NCBI RefSeq assembly: GCF_020447315.1
Contig: NZ_JAJADQ010000004.1
Coordinates: 1 to 64,000, forward strand
Length of the DNA: 64,000 bases
Origin: Hymenobacter nitidus
Lineage (GTDB): Bacteria > Bacteroidota > Bacteroidia > Cytophagales > Hymenobacteraceae
Reading direction: 5' to 3'
The translations under genes were made by a program, and so were the position numbers. Every line of letters starts with the position of its first letter. Position 1 is the first letter of the stretch. Shown piece after piece: positions 17,085 to 25,674 of the stretch. The notes under the pieces are model-generated. The model was not told the origin of the DNA. It did no database searches and saw nothing but the letters and a program-made list of their open reading frames with translations.

Positions 17085-17189
17085 GGGAGCAGGGCGGTTA
17101 AGGGTGAGTGAATAGTTCGTTTCGGAAGGACAAGTAAATGACTTACACACGTATACGGCAGCGGCCGGCTGGGGTGGCACTTCCTGGTC

Positions 17190-17453
17190 TTACGCCAGAA
17201 TAATGCGCTTCGGCGCCATTTCTTGGGCGTAATCCTGCACTACCCGCCGCAGAATCTGCATATCGTGGGGGCAGTGCTCGGCAAATTCCTGCCAGTTGAC
17301 GAGAACCAGCTGCTCGGGCATGTCCACAATGGCGGTGGCCGAATCCCAGAAGGCGTCCCAGCTGGGCCCGTACCACTCCGGAAACCCCAGGGCCTCTTTG
17401 AAGAGCTGGTGCAGGGCGGCTTTGGTACGAATACCGGTCAGATCAAGCGTCAT
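17190..17453 (-). CDS. Barstar family protein (RNase inhibitor-like)
   Basis: An 87-residue protein with the barstar pattern: DLTGIRTKAALHQLFKEALGFPEWYGPSWDAFWDSA, where the Trp/Tyr/Gly/Asp residues of the barnase-binding helix are visible, then PEQLVLVNWQEF and the C-terminal RRVVQDYA helix and RIILA strand. Barstar inhibits barnase-type ribonucleases. No barnase-like gene is present in the window, so it may be an orphan immunity protein or have another partner. The neighbours are unrelated SRPBCC and EamA genes. Confidence 0.85.
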   Translation of the reverse strand: MTLDLTGIRTKAALHQLFKEALGFPEWYGPSWDAFWDSATAIVDMPEQLVLVNWQEFAEHCPHDMQILRRVVQDYAQEMAPKRIILA

Positions 17454-17629
17454 AGGTAGAGTTATGTATGGTTATGGTTGGGAAAGTAGGGGAGAAGTGC
17501 GTCCTGCACGGCCGCTGCCGCGGCAAGAAACCGGAAAATAACCGCGCCGCCACCGTATTCATTGCCGGGCCCAGGACGACCTTTACGCCGTATCAGGCTA
17601 TGCAACCCCCATAGCTCCGCCGACCAGCC

Positions 17630-18502
17630 ATGCCTACCGCTCCCCGCTTTGCCTTGCCGGCCGTTCCGGCCGTGTTGCTGTCCATCGTCAGCGTGCAGGG
17701 CGGCGCGGCCATTGCCAAGGGCCTGTTTCCGGTGCTCGGGGCTGCCGGTACCACCAGCCTGCGCATCGGCTTGTCGGCGCTGGTCTTGCTGGTGGTGGTG
17801 CGGCCCCGGCTGCGGGAGCTGCAGGCGGCGCAGTGGCGGGCCGTGGTGCCCTACGGCCTAGCCTTGGGCGCCATGAACTTCCTGTTCTACTGCGCCCTGG
17901 CCCGCATTCCGCTGGGTTTGGCCGTCACCCTCGAATTCCTGGGGCCGCTGGGGCTGGCCCTGGCTGGCTCCCGGCGCTGGCTCGATGGGGTGTGGGCATT
18001 GCTGGCCGGCGCGGGCATTGCCCTTATTGCCCCCTGGCAGGGCTCGGGCGTCGATTTGCTGGGCATGGGCTTTGCCCTGGCGGCCGGGGCGTGCTGGGCA
18101 GTCTATATCGTGCTGGGGCAGCGCACGGCGGCGGTACTGCCCGGCTCGGTGGCCGTGGCCGTGGGCATGCTGCTGGCCACGCTGCCCGTGCTGCCCTTCG
18201 GGCTAACCAGCGGCCTGCTGCTGCACCTCACGTCCCACTTGCTGCTGCTGGGCGCCGGCCTGGCCCTGTTTTCCAGCGTGCTGCCCTTCACCCTGGAAAT
18301 GCAGGCTCTGCGCACCATGCCCACGCGCACCTTCAGCATCCTGATGAGCCTGGAACCGGTGGCGGCGGCCATATCGGGGTGGCTATTGCTGGGCGAGCAG
18401 CTTAGCCTGGGCCAATGGCTGGCCGTGGGCTTTATCGTCGTGGCCAGCGCCGGGGCTACCCTCACCACGGCCCGCCCGCAGCCTGCTTTGCACGGCGAGT
18501 AG
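17630..18502 (+). CDS. EamA family (RhtA-like) transporter
   Basis: A 290-residue inner-membrane protein with ten hydrophobic segments in two EamA repeats. The first repeat includes GGAAIAKGLFPVLGAAGTTSLRIGLSAL and YCALARIPLGLAVTLEFLGPLGLAL; the second includes GACWAVYIVLGQR and LPFTLEMQALRTMPTRTFSILMSLEPVAAA. The LALxxxPxGLAVTLEFLGP pattern is that of RhtA-type amino acid (threonine/homoserine) exporters. The substrate is inferred only from that similarity. Confidence 0.88.
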   Translation: MPTAPRFALPAVPAVLLSIVSVQGGAAIAKGLFPVLGAAGTTSLRIGLSALVLLVVVRPRLRELQAAQWRAVVPYGLALGAMNFLFYCALARIPLGLAVTLEFLGPLGLALAGSRRWLDGVWALLAGAGIALIAPWQGSGVDLLGMGFALAAGACWAVYIVLGQRTAAVLPGSVAVAVGMLLATLPVLPFGLTSGLLLHLTSHLLLLGAGLALFSSVLPFTLEMQALRTMPTRTFSILMSLEPVAAAISGWLLLGEQLSLGQWLAVGFIVVASAGATLTTARPQPALHGE

Positions 18503-18524
18503 CCGCCCCCGCCCGGCGTCGGCG

Positions 18525-19592
18525 CTACGGAATCAGCCGGTCGGCGCGCAGCTGCTCAAACAGGTCGAAGAACGAGTCGTCGGTAGCCTGGTACTCGCGG
18601 AAGCCCAGCTTGCGGCTCTTGGCCATGTCGGTCATTACCTCGAGGGGGCGGCCCAGGTCGAGGTCGGTGTGCCAGGCGGAGGCTAGGCGGTGCAGGTCGG
18701 ACTCGACCAGCCCGTGGCGGTGGGCAATGTCGCGCCACAGGTCGGCGTCATTCGCCAGCTCGGCTTCCAGGGGGCGCACGGTGCCGTCGAAGCCGGCCGC
18801 TTCCACCCCAAACCACTCGGCCAGGCGGCCCCAGAGCCAGCTCCACCGAAATACGTCCCCGTTCACGATGTTGAAGGCCTCATTGCGGGCGGCTTCCGTG
18901 GTGGCGGCCCACACCAGCTGCTTGGCAATAATGCGGGCATCGGTTACGTCGGAAAGGCCGTTCCACTGGGCCGCCGAGCCGGGAAACTGGAACTTGCGGC
19001 CCGTTTCCTTGCAGATGGTGGCGTACACGGCCAGGGTAGTACCCATGTTCATCTGGTTGCCCACGGCCTTGCCAATGATGGTGTGAGGGCGGTGGATGCT
19101 CCAGGTAAACCCGTCGCGGGCCGCGGCGGCATATACCTCGTCTTCCTGGGCGTAGTAAAAGTTTTCCAGGTCGAGGCGGGGCTGGGTTTCGCGCAGGGGC
19201 GTGGCGGGCAGGGTGCCGCTTTTAGCGTAGGCATCAAACGGGCCCAGGTAGTGCTTCAGGCCGGTTACCAGGGCCACGTGCCGCACCGTGCCTTTTGGCG
19301 AGAGGGCATCAAGCAGGTTGCGCACCATGCCCCCGTTCACCCGAATGTTCTCGGCCTCTGTGTCCTGCCGCAGCCAGCTGGTGATGAACACGTGGGTGGG
19401 CTGCACCTCGGCCAGGGCGGCCTGCAGGCCGGCGGGGTCGAGCAGGTCGGCGGCTACGGGGCGCACGCCCGAGGCGGCGGAGCCGGGGTTGCGGGCCAGG
19501 CCGTAGGTCAGCCAGTTGTTGGCCAGCAGCTCCTGGCACAGGTTGCTGCCAATGATGCCGCTGGCACCGACTACTAAAGCTATATTCTGCAT
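18525..19592 (-). CDS. PRISE-like SDR family oxidoreductase
   Basis: A 355-residue extended SDR. The start MQNIALVVGASGIIGSNL places the Rossmann Gly-x2-Gly-x2-Gly motif at the N-terminus; the upstream in-frame stretch is not domain-like. Other marks are FITSWLRQDTEAENIRVNGG, LVTGLKHYLGPFDAY (Lys in place of the usual Tyr-x3-Lys region, as in progesterone 5-beta-reductase/iridoid synthase-like enzymes), the YYAQEDEVYAAA active Tyr region and WSIHRPHTIIG. The enzyme likely reduces an enone or similar compound with NADPH; the substrate is unknown. It is followed convergently by the EamA gene. Confidence 0.85.
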   Translation of the reverse strand: MQNIALVVGASGIIGSNLCQELLANNWLTYGLARNPGSAASGVRPVAADLLDPAGLQAALAEVQPTHVFITSWLRQDTEAENIRVNGGMVRNLLDALSPKGTVRHVALVTGLKHYLGPFDAYAKSGTLPATPLRETQPRLDLENFYYAQEDEVYAAAARDGFTWSIHRPHTIIGKAVGNQMNMGTTLAVYATICKETGRKFQFPGSAAQWNGLSDVTDARIIAKQLVWAATTEAARNEAFNIVNGDVFRWSWLWGRLAEWFGVEAAGFDGTVRPLEAELANDADLWRDIAHRHGLVESDLHRLASAWHTDLDLGRPLEVMTDMAKSRKLGFREYQATDDSFFDLFEQLRADRLIP

Positions 19593-19690
19593 GTTATTGG
19601 GTCGAAAGTGGAGGTCCGGGCACCGCCGCGGGAGGGCAGCGTTCGGCTTCGTTCTACCCAACAGGCGGCGAAAGGTTTTGTGCCGCTGGT

Positions 19691-20514
19691 TTAGCGGGCG
19701 GGCGCCGGGATGCTGGGGGCGCGGAAAAAAGCGTCGGTTTTGCGGTTGAACTCGTCGGCGTGCTCCTGCAGCGTCGCGTGGCCGCTGTTGGGCACAATCC
19801 AGAGCCAGGCCCGGGGCAGATGCTGGTAGATAGCCACCATGTGCTCCGGCCGAATCACGTCCCGGTCGCCGGCCATGATAAAGGCGGGTGCTTTGATGCG
19901 GGCCAGTGTGGCCAGCGGAATGTGGGGCTGCCGCACGTCCAGCAGAAACACCTTCCAGTCGTTTTTGCGCGCCGGGTCGGTGAAGGTCTGGTTCTTATTC
20001 TCGCGGTAGCCGCGCTGCAGCTGCTGCCACAGGGCCGGCATCAGGCCGTGGAGTCGGGCCAGAGGTTGGCGCCGGTAGCGGCCAGCCGCTTCACCTTACC
20101 GGGGTGGCGCAGGGCCAGCACCAGGGCCGTAATGCCCCCGTCGCTCCAGCCCAGCACGTAGGCCGAATCGAGGCGCTGCTGGGTGAGCAGGGCCGCGCAG
20201 TCGTCGGCCAGCATCTCGAAGCTCAGCGAGTCGCCCGCATCCACAGATTGACCGTGGGCCCGGCTGTCGAGGGCAATAACGCGGTAGCGCCTGGCGAAGT
20301 AGGGAATGGTCTGCTTGAAATCCTGGCTGCTGCCCCCGTTGCCGTGCAGCAGCAGCAGCGTGGGCCCGGTCCCGTAGGTTTCGTAATACAGCTTCACCCC
20401 GCGCAGGGCGGCATACTTGCCCGCCGCCGCATTGCGGCCGTAGGGCACCGTCTGCCCCCGCACCGGGCAGCTAAGCAGCAATACAAAGGCAAGCAGCAGC
20501 AGGGAGATTTTCAT
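19691..20514 (-). pseudogene. Alpha/beta hydrolase split by a frame change
   Basis: The first frame starts at 20514 with signal peptide MKISLLLLAFVLLLSC and carries the oxyanion HGNGGSSQDF and nucleophile Ser124 in GWSDGG, then stops at TGA (20041-20043) after ANLWPDSTA. A second frame starts at the overlapping ATG (TGATG) with MPALWQQLQRGY and holds the acid IMAGDRDVIRPEH and the His in VPNSGHATLQEH. So the catalytic triad is split over two frames. One added base before TGATG would give a continuous ~275-residue hydrolase. Likely a frameshift or consensus error; coupled translation of two halves is a less likely option. Confidence 0.75.
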
Positions 20515-20520
20515 ACCCAT

Positions 20521-20857
20521 AAGGTACTGCCTGACCGGTAAACCGCCCACGGCCCGCCAGCAAAAGGCCGCTCCCTCTCTCACAGTCGCTCGGCTATACC
20601 GAGTGGCGCCTATGCCGGAGGGCCTCTGCCCCGAGCGTCCCGCGCCGGCTAAGTTGTTCACCCCATACGCCGTTACACGATGTAGAGACGCATACTTGCG
20701 TCTCCTCGCTGAACGATTTGCCCTCACGCAATCCGAAGTAAACAACGATTGAAACGCAAGTATGCGTCTCTACACGCAGACGGTGCGGGCTAATTCGCAG
20801 CACAGCTGCTCACGCGTAGGCGTCACTCGGCACAGCCGAGCGACTGCGCCGCAGTTA
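20521..20857. other. Intergenic region (337 bases)
   Basis: Between the broken hydrolase and the 20858 gene. It holds the MITE-like element at 20681-20774. I see no gene in it. Confidence 0.5.
20681..20774. mobile_element. MITE-like 94-bp element with perfect 21-bp terminal inverted repeats
   Basis: The left end begins TGTAGAGACGCATACTTGCG and the right end is its exact reverse complement over 21 bases. Each end is itself a small hairpin (GAGACGCA-TACT-TGCGTCTC on the left, one mismatch on the right). The 50-base core has no coding capacity. GAGACGCA...TGCGTCTC palindromes of this kind are known as scattered repeats in several bacteria. I do not see a clear target-site duplication. Confidence 0.7.
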
Positions 20858-21508
20858 TCAGCTGGTAAATTGCGGCCAGGTATTCCGGTTCCAGGCTTCG
20901 AAGCAGCCGCCGCTAAACCGGCCGGCGTGAGAGGCGGGAATGGGCATGTATAGGTTGAGAGGTTCCAGGGGAAATAGGGCGTAATTAAACCGCCATCTTT
21001 TGCCTGTGTCGTTCTTCATAACAGCGTCCGTCAGGTCTGTTTCCTGGCTGATATCCGTGAAATAGATGGTGGCCTGCTCGAACTCCTGGTGCATAGCACG
21101 GGCCAGCGTAGTTATCAGCTGCTGTGCCTCGGCTGGGTAATGCCATGGCACATGCCCACCCCAGATATACTGCGGGATAAGTTGATCTGTGTCTATCCGA
21201 AACCCGCAATGAAACCAGTTATCCGCAACAGCAGCATCAATTGTGGGCGTGTAGCCCATTACGAACGGACTAATGGTGATTTCTGATCCTTCCAATTTGA
21301 AATCAGCTATCTCCCAGCCCCACGCATACACGATGCCCGTGTCAAATAGGTCGTCTGTCATGTCCCACTCAAAGCCGTCAAAAGCGCGTTGCACTTCGTC
21401 GGCTGCTACTCCCAGGCGAAGCAGCACGCGGGAAAACCGCTCCAGCGGCGGCTTATAGTCAGTGCCAATAAGCTTCTCATACGTTTCGATATTGTCGAAT
21501 TGGGACAT
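20858..21508 (-). CDS. Conserved hypothetical protein
   Basis: A 216-residue soluble protein starting MSQFDNIETYEKLIGTDYKPPLERFSRVLLRLG. It is acidic and aromatic-rich (YAWGWEIADFKLEGSEITISPF, NWFHCGFRIDTDQLIPQYIWGGHVPWHYPAEA) with no signal peptide. The start was chosen just before the conserved-looking helix; an upstream Met lies in His/Trp-rich noise. The codon use is less GC-biased than the neighbours. It resembles immunity-type or SUKH-like proteins in size only; not recognised. Confidence 0.6.
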   Translation of the reverse strand: MSQFDNIETYEKLIGTDYKPPLERFSRVLLRLGVAADEVQRAFDGFEWDMTDDLFDTGIVYAWGWEIADFKLEGSEITISPFVMGYTPTIDAAVADNWFHCGFRIDTDQLIPQYIWGGHVPWHYPAEAQQLITTLARAMHQEFEQATIYFTDISQETDLTDAVMKNDTGKRWRFNYALFPLEPLNLYMPIPASHAGRFSGGCFEAWNRNTWPQFTS

Positions 21509-21750
21509 AGGGCAAGAATAATATGGGTGGGCAAAGTACATCCATATATGCACGAGTAGCAGCGGATCGACGCAAACGTGCCGGAACCGCTCCGCTTCGA
21601 GAAGCGAGGCCCTTCCAACCCTTCGGAAGCCCGCCGCTTCTACTCGCGAAGCCCATGTGGTACTCCGGTAGCGGCCCGCTTCTACTCGTGTCGCCCTTCT
21701 AGCAGTTCGGTTGACTCACGTTCCTCGAAGCAGCTACTACCCATAACGAC

Positions 21751-21784
21751 AACAGGGACCCGCTTCTCGAAGCGGGTCCCTGTT
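21751..21784. repeat. Perfect 34-bp inverted repeat
   Basis: AACAGGGACCCGCTTC, a 2-base centre, and the exact reverse complement. It lies 308 bases from the end of the ABC exporter gene, too far to be its ordinary terminator, and has no T run on either side. Confidence 0.75.
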
Positions 21785-22011
21785 GACTATCGAATTGTTA
21801 TTCGTGAAACTGTACTGCTTAGGCCACGGCAGATGCCTGGGATTTCGGTGACGTAGTGCCCTTACGGCTGCCCCCAAGGCGCACCTTACCGAAATCAAAG
21901 AACCGGTACAACGGCTCCGCTTCCAGTGAAGGATACGAACAGGGCAGAGGTAATTGATAGATTCATTCGTTTATAAGGTCAGTATCATTATCGCCCGAAA
22001 GTATCAGCATT

Positions 22012-22049
22012 GCGGGAGAGATGCTTCGGCAAGCTCAGCATGACGTTCT
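22012..22049 (-). repeat. Scattered repeat, copy 1 (AGAACGTCA...GAAGCATCTC)
   Basis: On the minus strand it reads AGAACGTCATGCTGAGC, then TTGCCGAAGCATCTCTCCCG. The same two motif blocks occur at 40889-41003. Such short palindromic intergenic repeats are frequent in Hymenobacter-like genomes. Confidence 0.55.
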
Positions 22050-22091
22050 AGATGCCCTTTGGGTAAAGTGCAAACACGCTCTAAAGCTACG

Positions 22092-23903
22092 TTAAGCCGC
22101 CGTATCCCCGACCTCATCCTCATCATCGACCATCACTCGCGCCAGCTTCTCGATATTCAGGCTTCTCGCTGAGGCGTCGAAGATTTCGCGGTAGGTGCCG
22201 CGCTTGTCGTAGAGCTGCTCGTGGGTTCCGCTTTCCACCATGCGGCCCTGCTTCATGACGTAGATGCAGTCGGAGTCCACGATTTGGGCCAGGCTGTGGG
22301 AGATGATGACCACCGTGCGGCCCTGCTTGATGGCGTCGAGCGAGTTCTTGATTTGCTCGGTGGCAATGGCGTCGAGGGAGGCGGTGGGCTCGTCGAGGAA
22401 GATGATGGGCGGGTTTTTGAGGAATAGCCGGGCAATGGCAATGCGCTGCTGCTGCCCCCCGCTGAGCTGCTGGGCGTCGCTCTGGTAGCCCTTGGGCAGC
22501 TCCAGAATCTGGTCGTGGAGGTAGGCCTGGCGGGCGGCGGCCTGGATTTGCTCCAGGGTGGCGTCCATCACCCCGTAGCGGATGTTTTCCTCGATGGTGC
22601 CCTTGAAGATGTGGTTTTTCTGGAGCACCAGCCCGATGCGCTGGCGCAAGGCGTGGGTGTCGTAGTCGGCCAGGGGCTGGCCGTCGAGCAGCATTTGGCC
22701 GGAATCCGGTTCGTAAAACTTGCAGAGTAGATTGATAATAGTGCTTTTGCCGGCCCCGCTGAGGCCCACCAAAGCGGTGGTTTTGCCTTCCTCGATGGTC
22801 AAACACACGTCGTGCAGGGCCTGGGTGCCGCTGGGGTAGGTGAAGTCCACATTGCAGATGTCGAAGGTGCCACGCACCGCGTCGGGCTGGATAGGGCCGG
22901 TTTTCTCGCGGGCGTCGTCGGCGTCGAGGATGTCGAAGAAGCCTTCGGAGTAGGTCAGGGCCTCGTTCATCTCGTCGTAGATGCGGTGCAGCTGCCGGAT
23001 GGGGGCCGACACGTTGTTGAACAGCAGAATGTGGAACATGATGGCCCCGATGCTGATCTGCCGGTCGAGCACGAGGTAGGCGGTCAGGATGATGATGAGC
23101 ACCACGCCGACCTGCTCGACGAAGGTTTTGAGGCCGTCGTAGAGGAAGTTGGTTTTGCGCGTCGCCAGTTGGGCGTTCTGCAGGTTCTGCTGCACCTGGG
23201 CCTGTTTCTGCTCCTCGTAGTCTTCGCGCACGAAGCTCTTGATGACCACCGCCGAGTCAATCAGGTTGACCAGGCCCTGGCTTTTGGCCTCCCGCAGCCC
23301 CCGCAGCGCCCGGCGGGTGCCATTGAGCTTATCGGCCTGCCGGTAGCTGATCCAGAAGTAGACGGGCAGCACCGCCACGGCCACCAGGCCCACGTAGAGG
23401 TTGGCCATAAACATGACCACCAGGGCTACAATGGCGTTGGCAAACAGGGGCAGAATGTCGATAAAGAAGTTCTGCACCAGCTTCATCAGGCTCTCCACGC
23501 CCCGGTCGATGCGGGTCTGGAGCTTGCCGGTCTGGTTGCCGCTGTCGGAGTAAAAGCCCAGCTCGTAGCTCAGCAGCTTGTGAATGGCATCCTGGGAAAG
23601 GGTGCTCGACACGTTGATGCGGATTTTCTCCCCGTAGAACTTCTGCCCGAACTGGATAAAGGTGTTGACGACTTCCTTGCCCAGCAGCAGCACGCTCACC
23701 CACAGCAGCATGTTCAGGCCCTGGGTTAGCCCCAGGCCCCGGTTGAGCAGGCTTTGCACCGTGTCCACGGTATAGCGCAACACAAACGGGTTGACCTGCG
23801 CCGCCAACGAGCCCACCAGCGTCAGCAGCAGGGTGCTGATGACCAGGCGGCGGTAGGGCAGCACGTAGGGGTAGAGGCGGCGGATAATTTCCCAGAGACT
23901 CAT
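22092..23903 (-). CDS. ABC exporter, fused permease and ATPase
   Basis: A 603-residue half-transporter. The N-terminal ~320 residues hold six TM helices of the ABC exporter type 1 fold, starting YPYVLPYRRLVISTLLLTLVG. The ATPase domain has Walker A GLSGAGKS at ~380-387, Q-loop VLQKNHIF, signature LSGGQQQR, Walker B IIFLDEPTAS and switch His in IISHS. Such proteins work as dimers in the inner membrane to expel lipids, peptides or drugs; the substrate is not evident. An in-frame GTG 18 bases upstream is an alternative start; ATG before SLWEII is preferred. Confidence 0.95.
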   Translation of the reverse strand: MSLWEIIRRLYPYVLPYRRLVISTLLLTLVGSLAAQVNPFVLRYTVDTVQSLLNRGLGLTQGLNMLLWVSVLLLGKEVVNTFIQFGQKFYGEKIRINVSSTLSQDAIHKLLSYELGFYSDSGNQTGKLQTRIDRGVESLMKLVQNFFIDILPLFANAIVALVVMFMANLYVGLVAVAVLPVYFWISYRQADKLNGTRRALRGLREAKSQGLVNLIDSAVVIKSFVREDYEEQKQAQVQQNLQNAQLATRKTNFLYDGLKTFVEQVGVVLIIILTAYLVLDRQISIGAIMFHILLFNNVSAPIRQLHRIYDEMNEALTYSEGFFDILDADDAREKTGPIQPDAVRGTFDICNVDFTYPSGTQALHDVCLTIEEGKTTALVGLSGAGKSTIINLLCKFYEPDSGQMLLDGQPLADYDTHALRQRIGLVLQKNHIFKGTIEENIRYGVMDATLEQIQAAARQAYLHDQILELPKGYQSDAQQLSGGQQQRIAIARLFLKNPPIIFLDEPTASLDAIATEQIKNSLDAIKQGRTVVIISHSLAQIVDSDCIYVMKQGRMVESGTHEQLYDKRGTYREIFDASARSLNIEKLARVMVDDEDEVGDTAA

Positions 23904-23963
23904 AAGCGGCTTGGCAGACACGGTGTGGTAGTGTCCGGTTAGACGCGGGAGCGGGCAGTGGGG

Positions 23964-24536
23964 TTATTGGGGGTGGGTTTGCTTGTGCTTCGCCAGAATT
24001 GCCTGCAGGTAGGTATGAAGATCAAAACCATCATTGGCGTCACTTATTCCCAGCCGGTAATAGTCGCCGCGCAGACCCAAATCCAGGGTGACGAGGGCTG
24101 AGAGTCCGTCGTTGAAACCTATACTGGGCGGCTTTTCATCAGAAGAGGTGTTCTGCTGGTATGGAATAGTAAATGCTTCCCTGGTAAGCGTGTAAATAGT
24201 GTCTATCTGGGTCTTTCTCAAAAGAATGAGAAAAGTATCGGTAGGAGCGGATTCGTAAGGCTTGGAGTCAGATGAAACGCTGGTTGGCGTATCGTAATTA
24301 ACAACGTATAGAGAATTAGTTTTTAAGGGGTAGGACTCCCATTTCTCATTCACTTCCTTGGAGTGATATGCCCAGGCATTAGCCAGAATGTACTTACGAT
24401 GGATTCCAAGGGAAGTGTGAATTTCCACGGCCATGTCGAAATCATAGAAACGATATTGCTTTACGGGCTGCGTTTCTTCAGTTGCGCACGACAGTGTGAC
24501 AAGGCTAGTCACAGCAAATAAGGGTAAGATTCTCAC
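23964..24536 (-). CDS. Hypothetical lipoprotein, AT-richer than neighbours
   Basis: A 190-residue protein starting at a GTG codon with the signal peptide RILPLFAVTSLVTLSC, whose lipobox ends at Cys. The mature part begins with an Asp/Tyr-rich stretch (YRFYDFDMAVEIH) and is rich in Ser/Thr. No known domain. Base composition and codon use are visibly less GC-rich than in flanking genes, which may point to later acquisition. No in-frame ATG gives a signal peptide, so GTG is the best start. Confidence 0.6.
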   Translation of the reverse strand: MRILPLFAVTSLVTLSCATEETQPVKQYRFYDFDMAVEIHTSLGIHRKYILANAWAYHSKEVNEKWESYPLKTNSLYVVNYDTPTSVSSDSKPYESAPTDTFLILLRKTQIDTIYTLTREAFTIPYQQNTSSDEKPPSIGFNDGLSALVTLDLGLRGDYYRLGISDANDGFDLHTYLQAILAKHKQTHPQ

Positions 24537-24555
24537 CGTGTTTTAATAAATCAAT

Positions 24556-24846
24556 TCACTCCACCACCGCGTAGTGGTTCATTTCCTGAATGCTCTGGTA
24601 AAACGGCTTCACCAGCTGAAAGAACGCGCCAAACGCCGGGCTCTTGCGGAAGCCGTTGAGGTGCCGCTCCACCGACGTCCACTCGATGCGCCAGATGAAT
24701 AGCTCGGGGTCTTCCTCGCAGTGGCTGAGTTGGTAATTCAGGCAATCGGGGGCTTGGGCCAGCAGCTCGTTGGCGCTGCCGATGGCCTGCACGAAGACGG
24801 GCTGCTGCTCGGCGGCAATACGGTAGCGGATGTATTCGACGGTCAT
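24556..24846 (-). CDS. Antibiotic biosynthesis monooxygenase (ABM) fold protein
   Basis: A 96-residue single-domain protein of the dimeric alpha+beta barrel type. It shows MTVEYIRYRI first strand, the helix FVQAIGSANELLA, CLNYQLSHCEEDPELFIWRIEWTSVERHLNGFRKS, and the closing helix FFQLVKPFYQSI and strand MNHYAVVE. Related proteins are cofactor-free quinol monooxygenases or heme-degrading proteins. The specific role is unknown. Confidence 0.85.
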   Translation of the reverse strand: MTVEYIRYRIAAEQQPVFVQAIGSANELLAQAPDCLNYQLSHCEEDPELFIWRIEWTSVERHLNGFRKSPAFGAFFQLVKPFYQSIQEMNHYAVVE

Positions 24847-24905
24847 GGCGGTAGGGGAATGGTGAAGACTTGTTTTTTCAGAGAGGCATAACGGACGGAA
24901 TGGTA

Positions 24906-25556
24906 TTAGCTGACTTTCCGCAGAACCAGGAACAACCGGATGCTGTAGAAATCAGGTGTAAGGGGCCAGGTGAAATTGGTAAACTCTAGTTTGGCGGTAG
25001 GTAAAGGGTCGTTGTCAAAGAGAACTTCAGGGGCGGAAACCTGCCCGTCATTACTGGAAACGAAGAAGCGAAACCAATGGTAGTCCTGCGTGAGGGGTAA
25101 GCTCTGAACAAGGCCAACCAACTGCGGGAATAGCTCTTCCGGCACGGGCACGAGCTGCCCTTTGGTCGATTTGATGCCGTAGTTTCCAATATAGGCCCGC
25201 CAGTGGAAATCGTTGATCTGCCAGTCTTCCACCGTTACCTGGTCATTCTGTTCCGCCGCCTGCAGGGCTGCCAGGAACACATGCAGGCTGTTATGGGCAA
25301 AATTTGCCAGATTATTGGCCAAAGCTGCCTCGGGTGTTTCGCCTACGTCACCAAAGCTTTCTACCAGCACCAGGTCTTTGATGAACAGCCGCACGTCGAG
25401 CTGGGACGTAGCGCCGTTGGGAAACTGCCGGGACATCACCCGCGACTGGAGCAGCGTGGGCTGCCGGGTTAGGAGCAGAACCTTGTCGTCCACCGCAAGC
25501 GTGCTGATGCTGTGCTGCTCGAATAAGGATTGTAACTGGGAATTCACGTTTGACAT
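24906..25556 (-). CDS. DUF6348-like hypothetical protein
   Basis: A 216-residue soluble protein beginning MSNVNSQLQSLFEQHSI. Features are a first domain with SRQFPNGATSQLDVRLFIKDLVLVESFGDVGET, then ALANNLANFAHNSLHVFLAAL, NDFHWRAYIGNYGIK, and a final YHWFRFFVSSNDG / FTNFTWPLTPDFYSIRLFLVLR part. The pattern fits the family I know as DUF6348, though I cannot search it. The start excludes an upstream Cys/Arg-rich extension. It is divergent from the oxidoreductase gene at 25675. Confidence 0.6.
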   Translation of the reverse strand: MSNVNSQLQSLFEQHSISTLAVDDKVLLLTRQPTLLQSRVMSRQFPNGATSQLDVRLFIKDLVLVESFGDVGETPEAALANNLANFAHNSLHVFLAALQAAEQNDQVTVEDWQINDFHWRAYIGNYGIKSTKGQLVPVPEELFPQLVGLVQSLPLTQDYHWFRFFVSSNDGQVSAPEVLFDNDPLPTAKLEFTNFTWPLTPDFYSIRLFLVLRKVS

Positions 25557-25674
25557 AAACGGGTGGCAACGGTAGCAAGCGGAAACGTGCTGTAATATAG
25601 ACCGGAAAACGCAGGGCGAATTGTCGCGTAAAGAAGCTCCTCCGCTGCTGCTACCGGCGGGCCGACCCTGACCT

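Larger units (their letters stand above)
21509..22091. other. Gene-free, repeat-rich region (583 bases)
   Basis: No convincing gene is visible. It holds many short palindromes built from CGCTTC/GAAGCG (for example CGCTTCGAGAAGCG at 21593-21606), two direct copies of CGCTTCTACTCG (21635 and 21677), a perfect 34-bp inverted repeat (21751-21784) and one copy of a scattered AGAACGTCA-type repeat (22012-22049). Confidence 0.6.

Noticed and set aside
17190..18502. Barstar and neighbouring genes as a toxin-antitoxin module.
   Set aside because: No toxin-like partner is next to barstar; the adjacent genes encode an SRPBCC protein and an EamA exporter.
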